64,000 nucleotides of DNA from Flavobacterium sp. (GCA_017984035.1 JAGOAF010000001.1:47413-111412); one strand, 5' to 3'. Positions 1 through 9,015 are shown, counted from the stretch's first letter. A program made the numbers and translations. The notes: generated by a model from the sequence alone, not told the origin.

Positions 1-906
1 GTAATTTGATACTGCAACAATATTGGCTGCCATTGCATTTGGCATAGTTGTAACAGCTTTTAAAACAATAGTATTGGGATTAAATTTTAGTTCAGGTTTA
101 TTGCCAACTATAGTTTCTATAGTGCACTTTAGTCCCATGTTTAATTGGATAGATTCACTTGTTAATCGTGCATTGGTACTATAAATTTCGATAGGGTTTA
201 TTCGAAGCCAGCTTTGGTATTCCCGACTCATTTGAAAAGGCTTACTTATTTTTTCAAGAGTAGATAAAACATGAGGCTTGAAATCCATAGATTTGGAAAT
301 CGACTCGTCGATTTTTTTTTCAATTTTCGATTTGAAAAGAGGAAGGCTTGAATTAATAAGATAAGTAACAGGAACATTTTTGCCTAATAACTTCATTGTA
401 GGGCTTTCATTCCATTCAATTGTTTGAAATTTGGTTTTGGTTGACAATTTCCAATTTATTAAATCTACTTCGCTAACCAAGGTGACAACTCCGTTTAGAT
501 TGAATTCCTTTGTATTGAATAATTTTAATCCCAACTTTGATGTTCCAATACGGTATTTTATTGTTGCTTTAAGAGGTAAAGTTGTTTTTAGTTTGTTATC
601 GTCAATCTGACTGGAATTGTTCTTAAATTGAATTGGAGCAACTTTCCATATTTTAATTTCAATATTGTCATCTTCGATAATTGTGTCCTCATAAATTAAC
701 CCGTTTAGTAGGCTATTGGTTTTGTTTTCAATGTCTTTTAATTGGATGGATAGGGGTAAATGGATATACGAAGGACTATTTTCATAAACTAACGGAATCG
801 CATCATCAGGCTCTGGTTGGAAGTTTTTAATTTTAGAGGGTGAAGCACAGTTAACGGCTACTACTAAAAAACTAAGGAATATAACAATAATAAAGAGGCG
901 TTGCAT
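1..906 (-). CDS. DUF4403 family lipoprotein, 3' end cut by the window
   Basis: The reading frame runs leftward off the window edge, giving at least 302 codons from the ATG at 906. The first 20 residues are a lipoprotein signal: MQR, a hydrophobic stretch, then AVNC with the lipidated Cys at position 20. After it comes SYIHLPLSIQLKDIENKTN, which resembles the N-terminal beta-strand and helix of DUF4403 proteins. These are related to tubular lipid-binding folds, and their role is unknown. The gene is divergent from the TolC gene at 1088, across 181 bases. A TATTTTTG element on the minus strand (923-930) could be its promoter. The family call rests on overall pattern only and the C-terminus is not visible. 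Confidence 0.72.
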   Translation of the reverse strand, partial: MQRLFIIVIFLSFLVVAVNCASPSKIKNFQPEPDDAIPLVYENSPSYIHLPLSIQLKDIENKTNSLLNGLIYEDTIIEDDNIEIKIWKVAPIQFKNNSSQIDDNKLKTTLPLKATIKYRIGTSKLGLKLFNTKEFNLNGVVTLVSEVDLINWKLSTKTKFQTIEWNESPTMKLLGKNVPVTYLINSSLPLFKSKIEKKIDESISKSMDFKPHVLSTLEKISKPFQMSREYQSWLRINPIEIYSTNARLTSESIQLNMGLKCTIETIVGNKPELKFNPNTIVLKAVTTMPNAMAANIVAVSNY

Positions 907-922
907 TGGATCTGAATTTGTA

Positions 923-930
923 CAAAAATA
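923..930 (-). promoter_or_regulatory. -7 element (TAnnTTTG) for the DUF4403 gene
   Basis: Read on the minus strand this is TATTTTTG, a match to the Bacteroidota -7 consensus, 16 bases before the ATG. No TTG lies at the usual 17-23 base spacing upstream, so it is only a half-match. Confidence 0.35.
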
Positions 931-1045
931 CTAAAAGTAGTATATTTTAAGAAGTAATTGTAACAAATCAGAAACTATGCTGACTAATTGGTTTTTAGTT
1001 GCTAAAATAATTACTGCTTCGGCTGAAATTCTTAACTAGAAAATG

Positions 1046-1053
1046 TAAATTTG
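1046..1053 (+). promoter_or_regulatory. -7 element (TAAATTTG) for the tolC-adaptor-tsaB operon
   Basis: TAAATTTG matches the Bacteroidota -7 consensus and lies 34 bases before the TolC start. The -33 TTG is not clear. It is the best promoter candidate in the divergent intergenic region. Confidence 0.4.
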
Positions 1054-1087
1054 TACTGTATCTTTACATAACATTCATTCAAAGAAT

Positions 1088-2452
1088 ATGAAAAAAAATA
1101 GTTATATCAGTTTGGTTATAATCCTCCTAATTGGATTATCTACTCAGGCACAATCGAAGCAGTGGACTCTCGAAGAGTGTGTAAAGTATGCTTTAGAAAA
1201 TAATATATCGATAAAACAATCTGAATTAGATACTCAAACAGCAACAATAGATAAAAAAAGTGCTTTAGGAAATTTTCTTCCTTCCATAAATGCGACCACT
1301 AATCATTCATGGAATATTGGATTGAATCAAGATATTACTACGGGTCTTTTAAGAAATCAAACGACTCAATTTACCTCTGCAGGAGCTAATGTAGGAATCG
1401 ATATATACAATGGCCTTCAGAATCAAAACAATTTAAGAAGAGCTAATTTAGCGCTGATTGCTTCCAAATATCAATTATTAAAAATGCAGGAAGATATTGC
1501 TCTAAATGTTGCCAATGCTTTTTTACAGGTGCTTTTTAACAAAGAAAATTTAAAAGTACAACAGGAGCAGTTAACAATTAATGAAAAACAATTGACTCGT
1601 TCTACAGAATTAGTTAATGCGGGATCAATTCCAAGAGGTGATGTATTGGACATCAAAGCTAATTTGGCTTTAAATCGTCAAAATGTAGTTGCTGCAGAAA
1701 ATGCCTTGTTAATTTCTAAATTGAGTTTAGCGCAATTACTTCAGTTGAAAGATTTTGAAAATTTTGATGTAATTGATGCTATATCAGTTACAGATGAAGT
1801 AGCTATTCTGTCTCAAACTCCATCTTCAATAGTTGAAAAAGCGAAAGAATCTAGAACAGATCTTAAAATTGCTCAAACTAATTTAGAAATTGCTCAAAAA
1901 AATCTGGCTATTGCAAAAGGAGCATTCCAACCTACAATTCAAGGTTTTTATGGATTTAACACAAGAATTTCGTATGCTGACGTAACGACCATTTCTGGTG
2001 GAACCATTGGAACAAAACCGGCGAATCCTTTTTGGACTCAGTTTAGTGATAATAAAGGACAATCATTTGGGGCGCAATTGTCAATCCCAATTTTTAATGG
2101 ATTTTCAGCCAAAAATAATGTGGAACGCTCGAAAGTGAATTTAGAGAAATCAAAAATTGCTTTAGAACAACAAAATTTAGACCTCCAGCGTACAGTATAT
2201 GCTGCTTTTACAGATGCTAAAGGGGCATTGAATGCAAATGAATCCGCAATTTCAACATTAGAAGCCCGTCAAGAAGCCTATTTTTATGCTAAAGAAAAAT
2301 ATGCGGTAGGAATGATGAATTCTTTCGATTACAATCAAGCCCAAACACTATTAGTGAATGCTCAATCTGAAGTACTAAGAACAAAATACGACTCTATTTT
2401 TAAAATCAAAATCCTTGAATTCTATTTTGGAATTCCAATTATTAAAAACTAA
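1088..2452 (+). CDS. TolC family outer membrane efflux protein
   Basis: This 454-residue protein has a signal peptide ending near residue 21 (LIGLSTQAQS). Two outer-membrane-efflux-protein repeats follow, rich in long heptad-like helices such as NLEIAQKNLAIAKGAF, and the C-terminal half repeats the pattern with NNVERSKVNLEKSKIAL. In the family such proteins form a trimeric channel: a beta-barrel in the outer membrane with an alpha-helical tunnel in the periplasm. It lies 6 bases before an RND/MacA-type adaptor, so the two probably form one export complex. No inner-membrane pump is encoded next to them. The ATG start is preceded by a TAAATTTG promoter element. Confidence 0.93.
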   Translation: MKKNSYISLVIILLIGLSTQAQSKQWTLEECVKYALENNISIKQSELDTQTATIDKKSALGNFLPSINATTNHSWNIGLNQDITTGLLRNQTTQFTSAGANVGIDIYNGLQNQNNLRRANLALIASKYQLLKMQEDIALNVANAFLQVLFNKENLKVQQEQLTINEKQLTRSTELVNAGSIPRGDVLDIKANLALNRQNVVAAENALLISKLSLAQLLQLKDFENFDVIDAISVTDEVAILSQTPSSIVEKAKESRTDLKIAQTNLEIAQKNLAIAKGAFQPTIQGFYGFNTRISYADVTTISGGTIGTKPANPFWTQFSDNKGQSFGAQLSIPIFNGFSAKNNVERSKVNLEKSKIALEQQNLDLQRTVYAAFTDAKGALNANESAISTLEARQEAYFYAKEKYAVGMMNSFDYNQAQTLLVNAQSEVLRTKYDSIFKIKILEFYFGIPIIKN

Positions 2453-2458
2453 TTTATC

Positions 2459-3739
2459 ATGTCAAAAAAGACCATATACATTTTAATCGGTGCAGCAGTA
2501 GCTTTAATTACTTTACTAATTGTTTTGTCTAAAACAGGAGTAATAGGTAATAAAGATGAAGGAAAAGAAATTGAAACAGTCAATACAGATGTTACTACAA
2601 TTGTAGAAACTGTTTCTGCAACAGGAAAAATACAACCCGAAATTGAAGTTAAAATTGCTTCAATGGTTTCAGGCGAAATTATTGAATTGCCTATTAAGGA
2701 AGGACAAGTGGTTAAAAAAGGAGACTTATTAGTTAAAATTAATCCTGATTTATACACTTCTGGATTGAATAGAGCTCAAGCTAATTTATCAGGAACTAAG
2801 TCGGGTTTGCAACAAGCAGATGCTAGTTTTAACGAAGCAAAAGCAAGTTACGAAAGAAACAGGATATTATTTCAAAAGGGTATTATTTCTAAAGCAGATT
2901 GGGACAAATCAGTTGCCGCTTTTGAAGTAGCGAAATCAACCAAAGAATCAGCTTATTTTAATGTGAAAAGTGCCTCTGCGACTGTTATCGAAGCGAAAGA
3001 TAATTTAGGAAGAACAGTTATTTATGCGCCTGCAGATGGAACGGTTTCTGTTCTTAATGTTGAATTAGGAGAACGTGTTTTAGGAACACAACAAATGGCA
3101 GGTACAGAAATTTTGAGAGTGGCCAATTTGAACAATATGGAAGTGGAAGTGGATGTTAATGAAAATGACATTGTTAAAATTAAAGTGGGTGATGAGGCAA
3201 TAGTAGAAGTAGATGCTTATTTGAAAAAAGAATTTAAAGGAGTTGTTACGAGTATTGCAAATTCAGCTAGCTCAGCTTTAACAGCGGATCAGGTAACTAA
3301 TTTCAAAGTAAAAGTGCGAATTTTGAAAGAATCCTACCAAGATTTATTAAACGGGAAACCTTCAACCTACTCTCCATTTAGACCTGGAATGACTGCTACA
3401 GTTGATATTATTACTAAAACTAAAAAGAATGTTTTGGCAGTGCCAATTAGTTCTGTTGTAGTAAAATCGGATACAGCCGCAGTAAAAGAAATTAAAGTAG
3501 ATGATCCAGAGGCAGAAAAATCTGCTCCTAAAAGTGATAAAAAATTTGAATGCGTATTCGTAAAAGTTGGCAATAAAGCTAAAATCCGTGTTATAAAAAC
3601 CGGAATTCAAGACGATACCAACATTGAAGTACTAACTGGTCTTAAAAAGGGAGATGTTATTATTACAGGGCCTTATACAACAGTTTCCAAAGATTTAAAT
3701 TCGGGAGATAAAGTAAAAGTAAAATCAGATAAGAAGTAA
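2459..3739 (+). CDS. Efflux periplasmic adaptor subunit (RND/MacA type, HlyD family)
   Basis: This 426-residue membrane fusion protein has an N-terminal membrane anchor (residues 5-27). A split lipoyl domain starts with VSGEIIELPIKEGQVVKKGD (residues 71-90). A helical hairpin spans roughly residues 100-185, and beta-barrel and membrane-proximal domains follow. The second half of the lipoyl domain is visible as VIYAPADGTVSVLNVELGERV. In the family this protein bridges an inner-membrane transporter to TolC. MacA-like adaptors usually precede a MacB-type ABC ATPase/permease, but here tsaB follows after only 6 bases. The partner pump must therefore be encoded elsewhere or has been lost. The tail is Lys/Asp rich. 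Confidence 0.92.
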   Translation: MSKKTIYILIGAAVALITLLIVLSKTGVIGNKDEGKEIETVNTDVTTIVETVSATGKIQPEIEVKIASMVSGEIIELPIKEGQVVKKGDLLVKINPDLYTSGLNRAQANLSGTKSGLQQADASFNEAKASYERNRILFQKGIISKADWDKSVAAFEVAKSTKESAYFNVKSASATVIEAKDNLGRTVIYAPADGTVSVLNVELGERVLGTQQMAGTEILRVANLNNMEVEVDVNENDIVKIKVGDEAIVEVDAYLKKEFKGVVTSIANSASSALTADQVTNFKVKVRILKESYQDLLNGKPSTYSPFRPGMTATVDIITKTKKNVLAVPISSVVVKSDTAAVKEIKVDDPEAEKSAPKSDKKFECVFVKVGNKAKIRVIKTGIQDDTNIEVLTGLKKGDVIITGPYTTVSKDLNSGDKVKVKSDKK

Positions 3740-3745
3740 ATCAGC

Positions 3746-4420
3746 TTGAATTACATTTTAAATATTGAAACGGCAACAAAAAATTGCTCTGTATCCCTAG
3801 CAAAAGAAGGGAAAACTATTTTATGTAAAGAGATTGCAGAAGAAGGGTATTCCCATGCAGAACGGTTGCACGTTTTTATAGAAGATTTGGTTCAAGAAGC
3901 TGGGATTCATTTTAAAGATATACAAGCTATTGCAGTTAGTCAAGGTCCAGGCTCTTACACCGGATTAAGAATAGGAGTTTCTGCAGCAAAAGGCCTATGT
4001 TATGCATTGAATGTTCCATTAATTGCGGTAGATACTTTACAAGTTTTGGCATCTCAAGTACAAGTAGAGGACGGATTAATTATCCCAATGATCGATGCAC
4101 GAAGAATGGAAGTATACAGTGCAATTTTCGATGTTAAGTTTGAAAAGATACGCGAAACCCAAGCGGAAGTAATTACTGAAAATTCATTTGAAACTATTTC
4201 TGAAACAGTTTATTTTGTAGGGGATTGCGCCGATAAATGTAAATCAGTTATCACCAAATCTAATTTTATTTTCTTAGAAGAAATAAAATTTCCTTCGGCA
4301 ACAGCAATGAGTATCTTGAGTTTTTCTAAATTTCAAAATAAAGATTTTGAAGATCTAGCTTATTTTGAACCCTACTATTTGAAAGATTTTATGATTACAC
4401 CTTCAAAGAAAGTTGGTTAA
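3746..4420 (+). CDS. tsaB: tRNA N6-threonylcarbamoyladenosine biosynthesis protein TsaB
   Basis: This 224-residue protein is the inactive ASKHA paralogue of TsaD. With TsaD and TsaE it makes the t6A37 modification of ANN-decoding tRNAs. Recognisable features are the N-terminal strand YILNIETATKNCSVSL and the phosphate-loop-like SQGPGSYTGLRIGVSAAKG, which is highly characteristic of TsaB. The start is TTG at 3746. No in-frame ATG lies upstream that would keep the conserved first strand, and the codon follows the adaptor stop by 6 bases. Its 3' end overlaps the convergent thioredoxin-domain gene by 26 bases. Confidence 0.93.
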   Translation: MNYILNIETATKNCSVSLAKEGKTILCKEIAEEGYSHAERLHVFIEDLVQEAGIHFKDIQAIAVSQGPGSYTGLRIGVSAAKGLCYALNVPLIAVDTLQVLASQVQVEDGLIIPMIDARRMEVYSAIFDVKFEKIRETQAEVITENSFETISETVYFVGDCADKCKSVITKSNFIFLEEIKFPSATAMSILSFSKFQNKDFEDLAYFEPYYLKDFMITPSKKVG

Positions 4421-6419
4421 TTACTTCTTGAATTGTTGAAAATGGCAATTGGCAACTTTTGTTTTGGCAAACGTAGAAGAGCTCTTTTTCTTCGATAAAT
4501 CGATTCTTTAGAAAAGGTAAGTTCGATTGTTTATGAGTGCCTGCAATGATTACATTAGGTAGATACAAACCTGAAAGTAATTTAATTGCTTCTTTTGCAT
4601 TGGGTCCACAAATAGCTAATTCTTTATTTTGTTCCGAAATTGTTAATGCTACATCTAACCAATTCGAATATGCAGAGGGATAATCAACATTGGCTATAAT
4701 TTGGGCAAGCATTTGTTGTGCTACTTTTTCATAATACGAGTTGTTAAAGTATATACCAAGCTGGTTTAGGTTTTTTGCCATTACTGAATTAGAGGCTGGA
4801 ATTACATTGTCTTCTGTTTCATAATGAACGCTGATTAATGCCTCGTCTTTATTTGAGGTGAATCTGAAAAATGCTTGTTGTTCATCATAAAAATGTTCTA
4901 AGGCGTAATCTGTCAATTGTTTGGCATCGTGTAGCCATTTTTCGTCAATAGTGACTTCATATAATGCAATAAAGGCTGCAATCACAAAGCAATAATCTTC
5001 TAAATATCCGTTGATGGTACTTTTGCCATTTTTATAACTGTGAAATAAATTCCCTTCATTTGACCAAAGTTTCTTGATAATGAAGTTGGCATTTTCAATC
5101 GCTAATTGGAGATATTCTTCATTAGTTAAAGCTTTATAGGCATCTACATATCCTTTTAACATGATAGCATTCCAAGAAGTCAAGCATTTGTCATCTAGTC
5201 TTGGTTTAGCTCGTTTTTCTCTTTCGGTGTATAGGATTTGCTCCCAATTTTTCTTTTTGATTTCTAATTCAGCCGAACTAAGTAAATGCTTTTTAGCAAT
5301 GGTGTCCAAATTTTGGTTTTGAATCAATACATAATTTTCATCCTCCCATAATCCAAAAGAATTGATATTAAATACTTGGCTAAACAGCTCAAAATCTTCT
5401 TTAATAAGCGACTTTAATTGATTCATTTGCCAAACATAAAAAGCCCCTTCTTCCAAATGATTCTGATCATTCAGGCTATCCGCATCAAGTGCTGAATAGA
5501 AACTTCCTTCCGATGTTTTCCACTCTTTTTGTACAAAATTTAATGATTTTTCAATGATTTCTTTATAGAGTGGATTTTGTGTCAATTTATATGCTTCGCT
5601 GTACAATGAAATTAATTGGCCATTATCATATAACATTTTTTCAAAGTGAGGCACATGCCATTTTATATCAACTGAGTAGCGAGAAAACCCACCATCAATA
5701 GTGTCAAAAATACCTCCGTATGCCATTTTTGTTAAAGTTAGATTTACAAAATCTAACAATTCAGAATCTTGATTTTGATAGGCGTATCGAAGCAGGAATT
5801 GGTAATTATTTGGCATCATGAATTTTGGGGCTCTAGCCATACCGCCAAATTCCCAATCAAAACTCTTTTTCCATTTAGCAACTAAATTTTCTAGAAGTTG
5901 TTTTTGATTTGAACTTTCCTTGCGGTCATTTTGGACTATTGAAATTGCTTCTATACCTTGATGCAATTGCTGAGCATAATCAATCATTTTTTCAGGGGCC
6001 AATTGATACATCTTTTGTAATTGCTCTAAAGTCTCAGTCCATTCGTCTTTTCTAAAATAAGTGCCTCCCCAAACGGGTCGGCCATCAGGCAAAGCCACAA
6101 TGTTTAAAGGCCATCCGCCGTGGCCTGTCATAATTTGAACGGCTTTCATGTAAACAGCATCCACATCCGGACGTTCCTCACGGTCTACTTTAATATTGAC
6201 AAAATGAGCGTTCATAACAGCAGCAACACTTTCATTCTCAAAACTCTCGTGTTCCATTACATGACACCAATGGCAGGCGGAATAACCGATACTTATTATG
6301 ATTAGTTGGTTCTTTTCTTTGGCTGATGCCAAAGAAATACTATTCCAAGCTTTCCAATGCACAGGATTACTGGCATGTTGTAAGAGATAAGGACTTGTTT
6401 CTAAATGGAGCTCGTTCAT
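4395..6419 (-). CDS. Thioredoxin domain-containing protein (YyaL/SSP411, DUF255 family)
   Basis: This 674-residue protein begins with the family block NELHLETSPYLLQHASNPVH. A DUF255 thioredoxin-like domain follows, with the CxxC pair C49-H-W-C52 in SACHWCHVMEHESF. The remaining 500 residues look like an (alpha/alpha)6 barrel related to glycoside-processing or N-acylglucosamine epimerase folds, for example KPRLDDKCLTSWNAIMLKGY. The family is widespread (human SPATA20) and its biochemical role is not settled. No signal peptide is seen, so it is probably cytoplasmic. It sits downstream of the Nfu-like gene, separated by a hairpin terminator. Confidence 0.9.
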   Translation of the reverse strand: MNELHLETSPYLLQHASNPVHWKAWNSISLASAKEKNQLIIISIGYSACHWCHVMEHESFENESVAAVMNAHFVNIKVDREERPDVDAVYMKAVQIMTGHGGWPLNIVALPDGRPVWGGTYFRKDEWTETLEQLQKMYQLAPEKMIDYAQQLHQGIEAISIVQNDRKESSNQKQLLENLVAKWKKSFDWEFGGMARAPKFMMPNNYQFLLRYAYQNQDSELLDFVNLTLTKMAYGGIFDTIDGGFSRYSVDIKWHVPHFEKMLYDNGQLISLYSEAYKLTQNPLYKEIIEKSLNFVQKEWKTSEGSFYSALDADSLNDQNHLEEGAFYVWQMNQLKSLIKEDFELFSQVFNINSFGLWEDENYVLIQNQNLDTIAKKHLLSSAELEIKKKNWEQILYTEREKRAKPRLDDKCLTSWNAIMLKGYVDAYKALTNEEYLQLAIENANFIIKKLWSNEGNLFHSYKNGKSTINGYLEDYCFVIAAFIALYEVTIDEKWLHDAKQLTDYALEHFYDEQQAFFRFTSNKDEALISVHYETEDNVIPASNSVMAKNLNQLGIYFNNSYYEKVAQQMLAQIIANVDYPSAYSNWLDVALTISEQNKELAICGPNAKEAIKLLSGLYLPNVIIAGTHKQSNLPFLKNRFIEEKELFYVCQNKSCQLPFSTIQEVINQLSLKV

Positions 6420-6432
6420 GCTGTTTATTGCT

Positions 6433-6459
6433 AAAAAAAAGCGTTTCTGATTGAAACGG
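6433..6459 (-). terminator. Rho-independent terminator downstream of the Nfu-like gene
   Basis: On the minus strand, CGTTTC and GAAACG form a 6-bp stem with a 5-base loop, followed by eight T. It lies between the Nfu-like stop codon and the start of the thioredoxin-domain gene. Confidence 0.6.
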
Positions 6460-6476
6460 CTTCTAAGTTTTTAATA

Positions 6477-7376
6477 TTATGCGTTGGCCGCCTCGACAAC
6501 TATGGTGTCGTCGTTAAGCATTGTTTTAAGTAAACCCTCGATTCCGCTTTTTAAAGTAAAAGTCGATGAAGGACATCCACTACAAGCACCTTGTAAAATC
6601 ACTTTTACAATTTTATTTTCTTCATCGAAAGAATCAAAAGCAATGTTGCCACCATCAGCTGCAACTGCTGGCTTAACATATTCTTCTAAAATATTAATAA
6701 TTTTTTGAGAAGTAATATCTAAATTATCGAATTCTTCTGTTTTTTTTGTTTCCACTTCAAGAGTTTCTTGAACGAAATTTTCTTCTAAAACAGTACCTCC
6801 ATTTTCTATGAATTGTTTAATAAAACTTCGCAGTTCGAGTGTTATTTCATCCCAATTATTGATATCATATTTAGTAACAGAGATATAATTTTCGTCAATG
6901 AAAATTTCTTTGACATAAGGGAATTTAAAAAGTTCTTTTGCTAAAGGTGAAGCGCCTGTTTGATCGATATTTTTAAATTCGACAGCAGATCTAGTAAGCA
7001 TTTTACTAACTACAAATTTTAAAGCTGAAGGATTTGGAGTAGTTTCTCCGTAAACAGTTATAGGTTGTTTTTTTTCTTTATTCTCATCTTGTTTGATGAT
7101 GATACCTCCGTCCGCAACAAATTTTTCGATTTGTTCTGCTACAGCCTCTTTAACATCTTCCCATTCTACAATGCTGAAACGTTCAATGGCAATAAAATTC
7201 CCTGAAATATATACTGTTTTTACAAATGGCAAGTAAAAAAGTTGTTGCGCTAATGGCGAAACTCCAGCTTCATCGATGTTTTTGAATTCGAAATTTTCAT
7301 TTTGAGTGATAAAATCGGGAAATTCAAATTTTAATATGGTTGGATTTTGTGTTTCTTTTATGGTCACTTTTGTCAT
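6477..7376 (-). CDS. NifU family Fe-S protein with duplicated Nfu N-terminal domain
   Basis: This is a 299-residue, three-part protein. Residues 1-95 and 105-200 are two copies of the Nfu_N (scaffold N-terminal) fold. Compare NPTILKFEFPDF with NPSALKFVVSKM, and FKNIDEAGVSPLAQQLF with FKNIDQTGASPLAKELF. Residues 220-299 form a NifU C-terminal domain with the cluster-binding C265-S-G-C268 motif. In the family this domain carries a [4Fe-4S] cluster between subunits and hands it to apo-proteins. The common form has a single N-domain, so the doubling is notable. A promoter-like TTC-N17-TAAATTTG precedes the ATG. Confidence 0.92.
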   Translation of the reverse strand: MTKVTIKETQNPTILKFEFPDFITQNENFEFKNIDEAGVSPLAQQLFYLPFVKTVYISGNFIAIERFSIVEWEDVKEAVAEQIEKFVADGGIIIKQDENKEKKQPITVYGETTPNPSALKFVVSKMLTRSAVEFKNIDQTGASPLAKELFKFPYVKEIFIDENYISVTKYDINNWDEITLELRSFIKQFIENGGTVLEENFVQETLEVETKKTEEFDNLDITSQKIINILEEYVKPAVAADGGNIAFDSFDEENKIVKVILQGACSGCPSSTFTLKSGIEGLLKTMLNDDTIVVEAANA

Positions 7377-7392
7377 GAGTTTTCTTTTTATG

Positions 7393-7420
7393 CAAATTTA
7401 CTAAAGTTATTTTCTTTGAA
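7393..7420 (-). promoter_or_regulatory. Promoter of the Nfu-like gene
   Basis: On the minus strand TTC (7420-7418) is followed by 17 bases and TAAATTTG (7400-7393), a near-consensus Bacteroidota promoter. The ATG is 16 bases beyond the -7 element. Confidence 0.5.
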
Positions 7421-7424
7421 TCGC

Positions 7425-7470
7425 TATATTTGATAATTAAATACAATACTAACATAGTATTAACGTTAGT
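7425..7470 (+). promoter_or_regulatory. -7 element and downstream inverted repeat before the PorP/SprF-like gene
   Basis: TATATTTG at 7425-7432 matches the -7 consensus. Between it and the ATG at 7494 lies an inverted repeat, ACTAAC (7448-7453) and GTTAGT (7465-7470), with a small TAACGTTA palindrome at its right side. It could be a leader hairpin or a binding site. A -33 TTG is not obvious. Confidence 0.35.
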
Positions 7471-7493
7471 TTAAGTAATAAAATCACTCACGG

Positions 7494-8477
7494 ATGTATA
7501 TTAAATTTAAATACTTTCTAGTTGTATTTGTAATACAATTTACTTCTATTGCTCAAGAAGGAATTCCTGTGTATTCGGATTATCTAACGGACAATTATTA
7601 TTTAATTCATCCTGCTATGGCGGGAGCATCCAATTGTGATAAATTAAGAATAACGGGTCGTAAGCAATGGTTTGGTCAGGAAGATGCTCCAGAACTTCAA
7701 ACTGCTAATTTCAATATGCGTCTAACTGAAAAGTCGGGAGTAGGAATGATATTATTTAATGATAAAAATGGCTATCATTCCCAAAAAGGAGCTAAACTTA
7801 CATATGCTCATCATATTATGTTTTCAAGGGATGATATAGATTTAAATCAGCTTTCATTTGGTATGAGTACTGGTTTATTTCAAGAACAATTGGATGAAAC
7901 CAGTTTTGTTGATTTTGACCCTTTAGTTACTGGCCAAATTCAAAAAAGTTCATATTATAATGTTGATGTTGGTGTTTCGTATAATTTTTTAAATTTTTAT
8001 ATTCATGCGACTGTTTTGGGTGCGTTAGAAACTAAGAGGTCCTTGTATAGTGATTTTGAAAGTGCAAATTTGCGGAGGTATATATTTAGTACTGGACATG
8101 CATTTGGAAACAAACAAACGTTACTTTGGGAACCGTCGATTTTATTTCAAATGGTAGATGCAACTAAAGAAAAGCTGGTCGATTTTAATATTAAAGCTCA
8201 AAAGCAGTTTGGTTTAGGATTGGGGACGCTTTGGGGAGGTCTTTCTTATCGACGTAGTTTTGAAGGTGCTCAATATATGGACGGGACTGGAGTTGCTAGT
8301 CAAAAATTACAATATATAACTCCATTTTTAGGGGTGACCTATAAGCAATTAATGGTAGGGTATACCTACTCTAAAGTTTCAGGGCCCGTTTTATTTGATC
8401 AAGGGGGTTATCACCAAATCACATTAGGTTTCAATTTCAATTGTAAACAAGAATACTATATTGGAACTACTTTATAA
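7494..8477 (+). CDS. PorP/SprF family type IX secretion membrane protein
   Basis: This 327-residue protein has a signal peptide of about 20 residues (FVIQFTSIAQEG). It then shows the family's opening pattern: YSDYLTDNYYLIHPAMAGAS. The rest is a run of alternating beta-strands, as in a small outer-membrane barrel, ending in an aromatic strand. PorP/SprF proteins anchor or help secrete partner adhesins that carry type B T9SS C-terminal domains. They are often encoded directly beside the partner. Here no such partner is adjacent, and the nearest type B protein in the window is at 29.7-32.3 kb on the other strand. Confidence 0.88.
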   Translation: MYIKFKYFLVVFVIQFTSIAQEGIPVYSDYLTDNYYLIHPAMAGASNCDKLRITGRKQWFGQEDAPELQTANFNMRLTEKSGVGMILFNDKNGYHSQKGAKLTYAHHIMFSRDDIDLNQLSFGMSTGLFQEQLDETSFVDFDPLVTGQIQKSSYYNVDVGVSYNFLNFYIHATVLGALETKRSLYSDFESANLRRYIFSTGHAFGNKQTLLWEPSILFQMVDATKEKLVDFNIKAQKQFGLGLGTLWGGLSYRRSFEGAQYMDGTGVASQKLQYITPFLGVTYKQLMVGYTYSKVSGPVLFDQGGYHQITLGFNFNCKQEYYIGTTL

Positions 8478-8495
8478 TCTTTATATTTGAATGGT

Positions 8496-9014
8496 ATGCT
8501 AATTAAATCTGTTAATGGAAAATCTCCAGTAATTCCCGAAGATTGCTTTGTAGCTGAAAATGCTACCATTGTTGGTGATGTTACTTTTGGCCACTCTTGC
8601 AGTGTGTGGTTTAATGCTGTAATACGCGGTGATGTTCATTTTATTACAATTGGGAATAAAGTAAATATTCAAGATGGCGCTGTTATACACTGTACCTATC
8701 AAAAACATCCAACGATTATTGGTAATAACGTTTCTATTGGACACAATGCGATTGTGCACGGGTGTACTATTAAGGACAATGTCTTAATTGGTATGGGTGC
8801 TATTGTTATGGATAATTGTATCATCGAAAGTAATTCAATTGTGGCGGCTGGTTCTGTGATTACTCAAAATACTACAGTTGCATCTGGAACGATTTGGGCT
8901 GGTGTACCTGCTAAAAAAGTAAAAGACATTAATCAATCAGATTTTGCAGGAGAAATAGAACGTATCTCAAATAACTACGTGATGTATTCCAATTGGTTTA
9001 AAGAAGAGGAGTAG
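8496..9014 (+). CDS. Gamma carbonic anhydrase family protein
   Basis: The protein has 172 residues from the ATG at 8496. A TTG at 8487 would add three residues but lies outside the conserved start MLIKSVNGKSP. The sequence is a left-handed beta-helix of hexapeptide repeats, for example NATIVGDVTFGHSCSVW and NNVSIGHNAIVHGCTI. His residues lie at the family's metal-ligand positions (VIHCTY, GHNAIVHG). The family includes CamH-like zinc carbonic anhydrases and acyltransferase-like YrdA proteins, so CO2 hydration is likely but unproven. It follows the PorP-like gene by 18 bases and converges on murI with a 1-base gap. Confidence 0.92.
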   Translation: MLIKSVNGKSPVIPEDCFVAENATIVGDVTFGHSCSVWFNAVIRGDVHFITIGNKVNIQDGAVIHCTYQKHPTIIGNNVSIGHNAIVHGCTIKDNVLIGMGAIVMDNCIIESNSIVAAGSVITQNTTVASGTIWAGVPAKKVKDINQSDFAGEIERISNNYVMYSNWFKEEE

Positions 9015-9015
9015 A

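Noticed and set aside
8487..8495. TTG start adding three residues to the carbonic anhydrase
   Set aside because: The conserved family start begins at the ATG at 8496.
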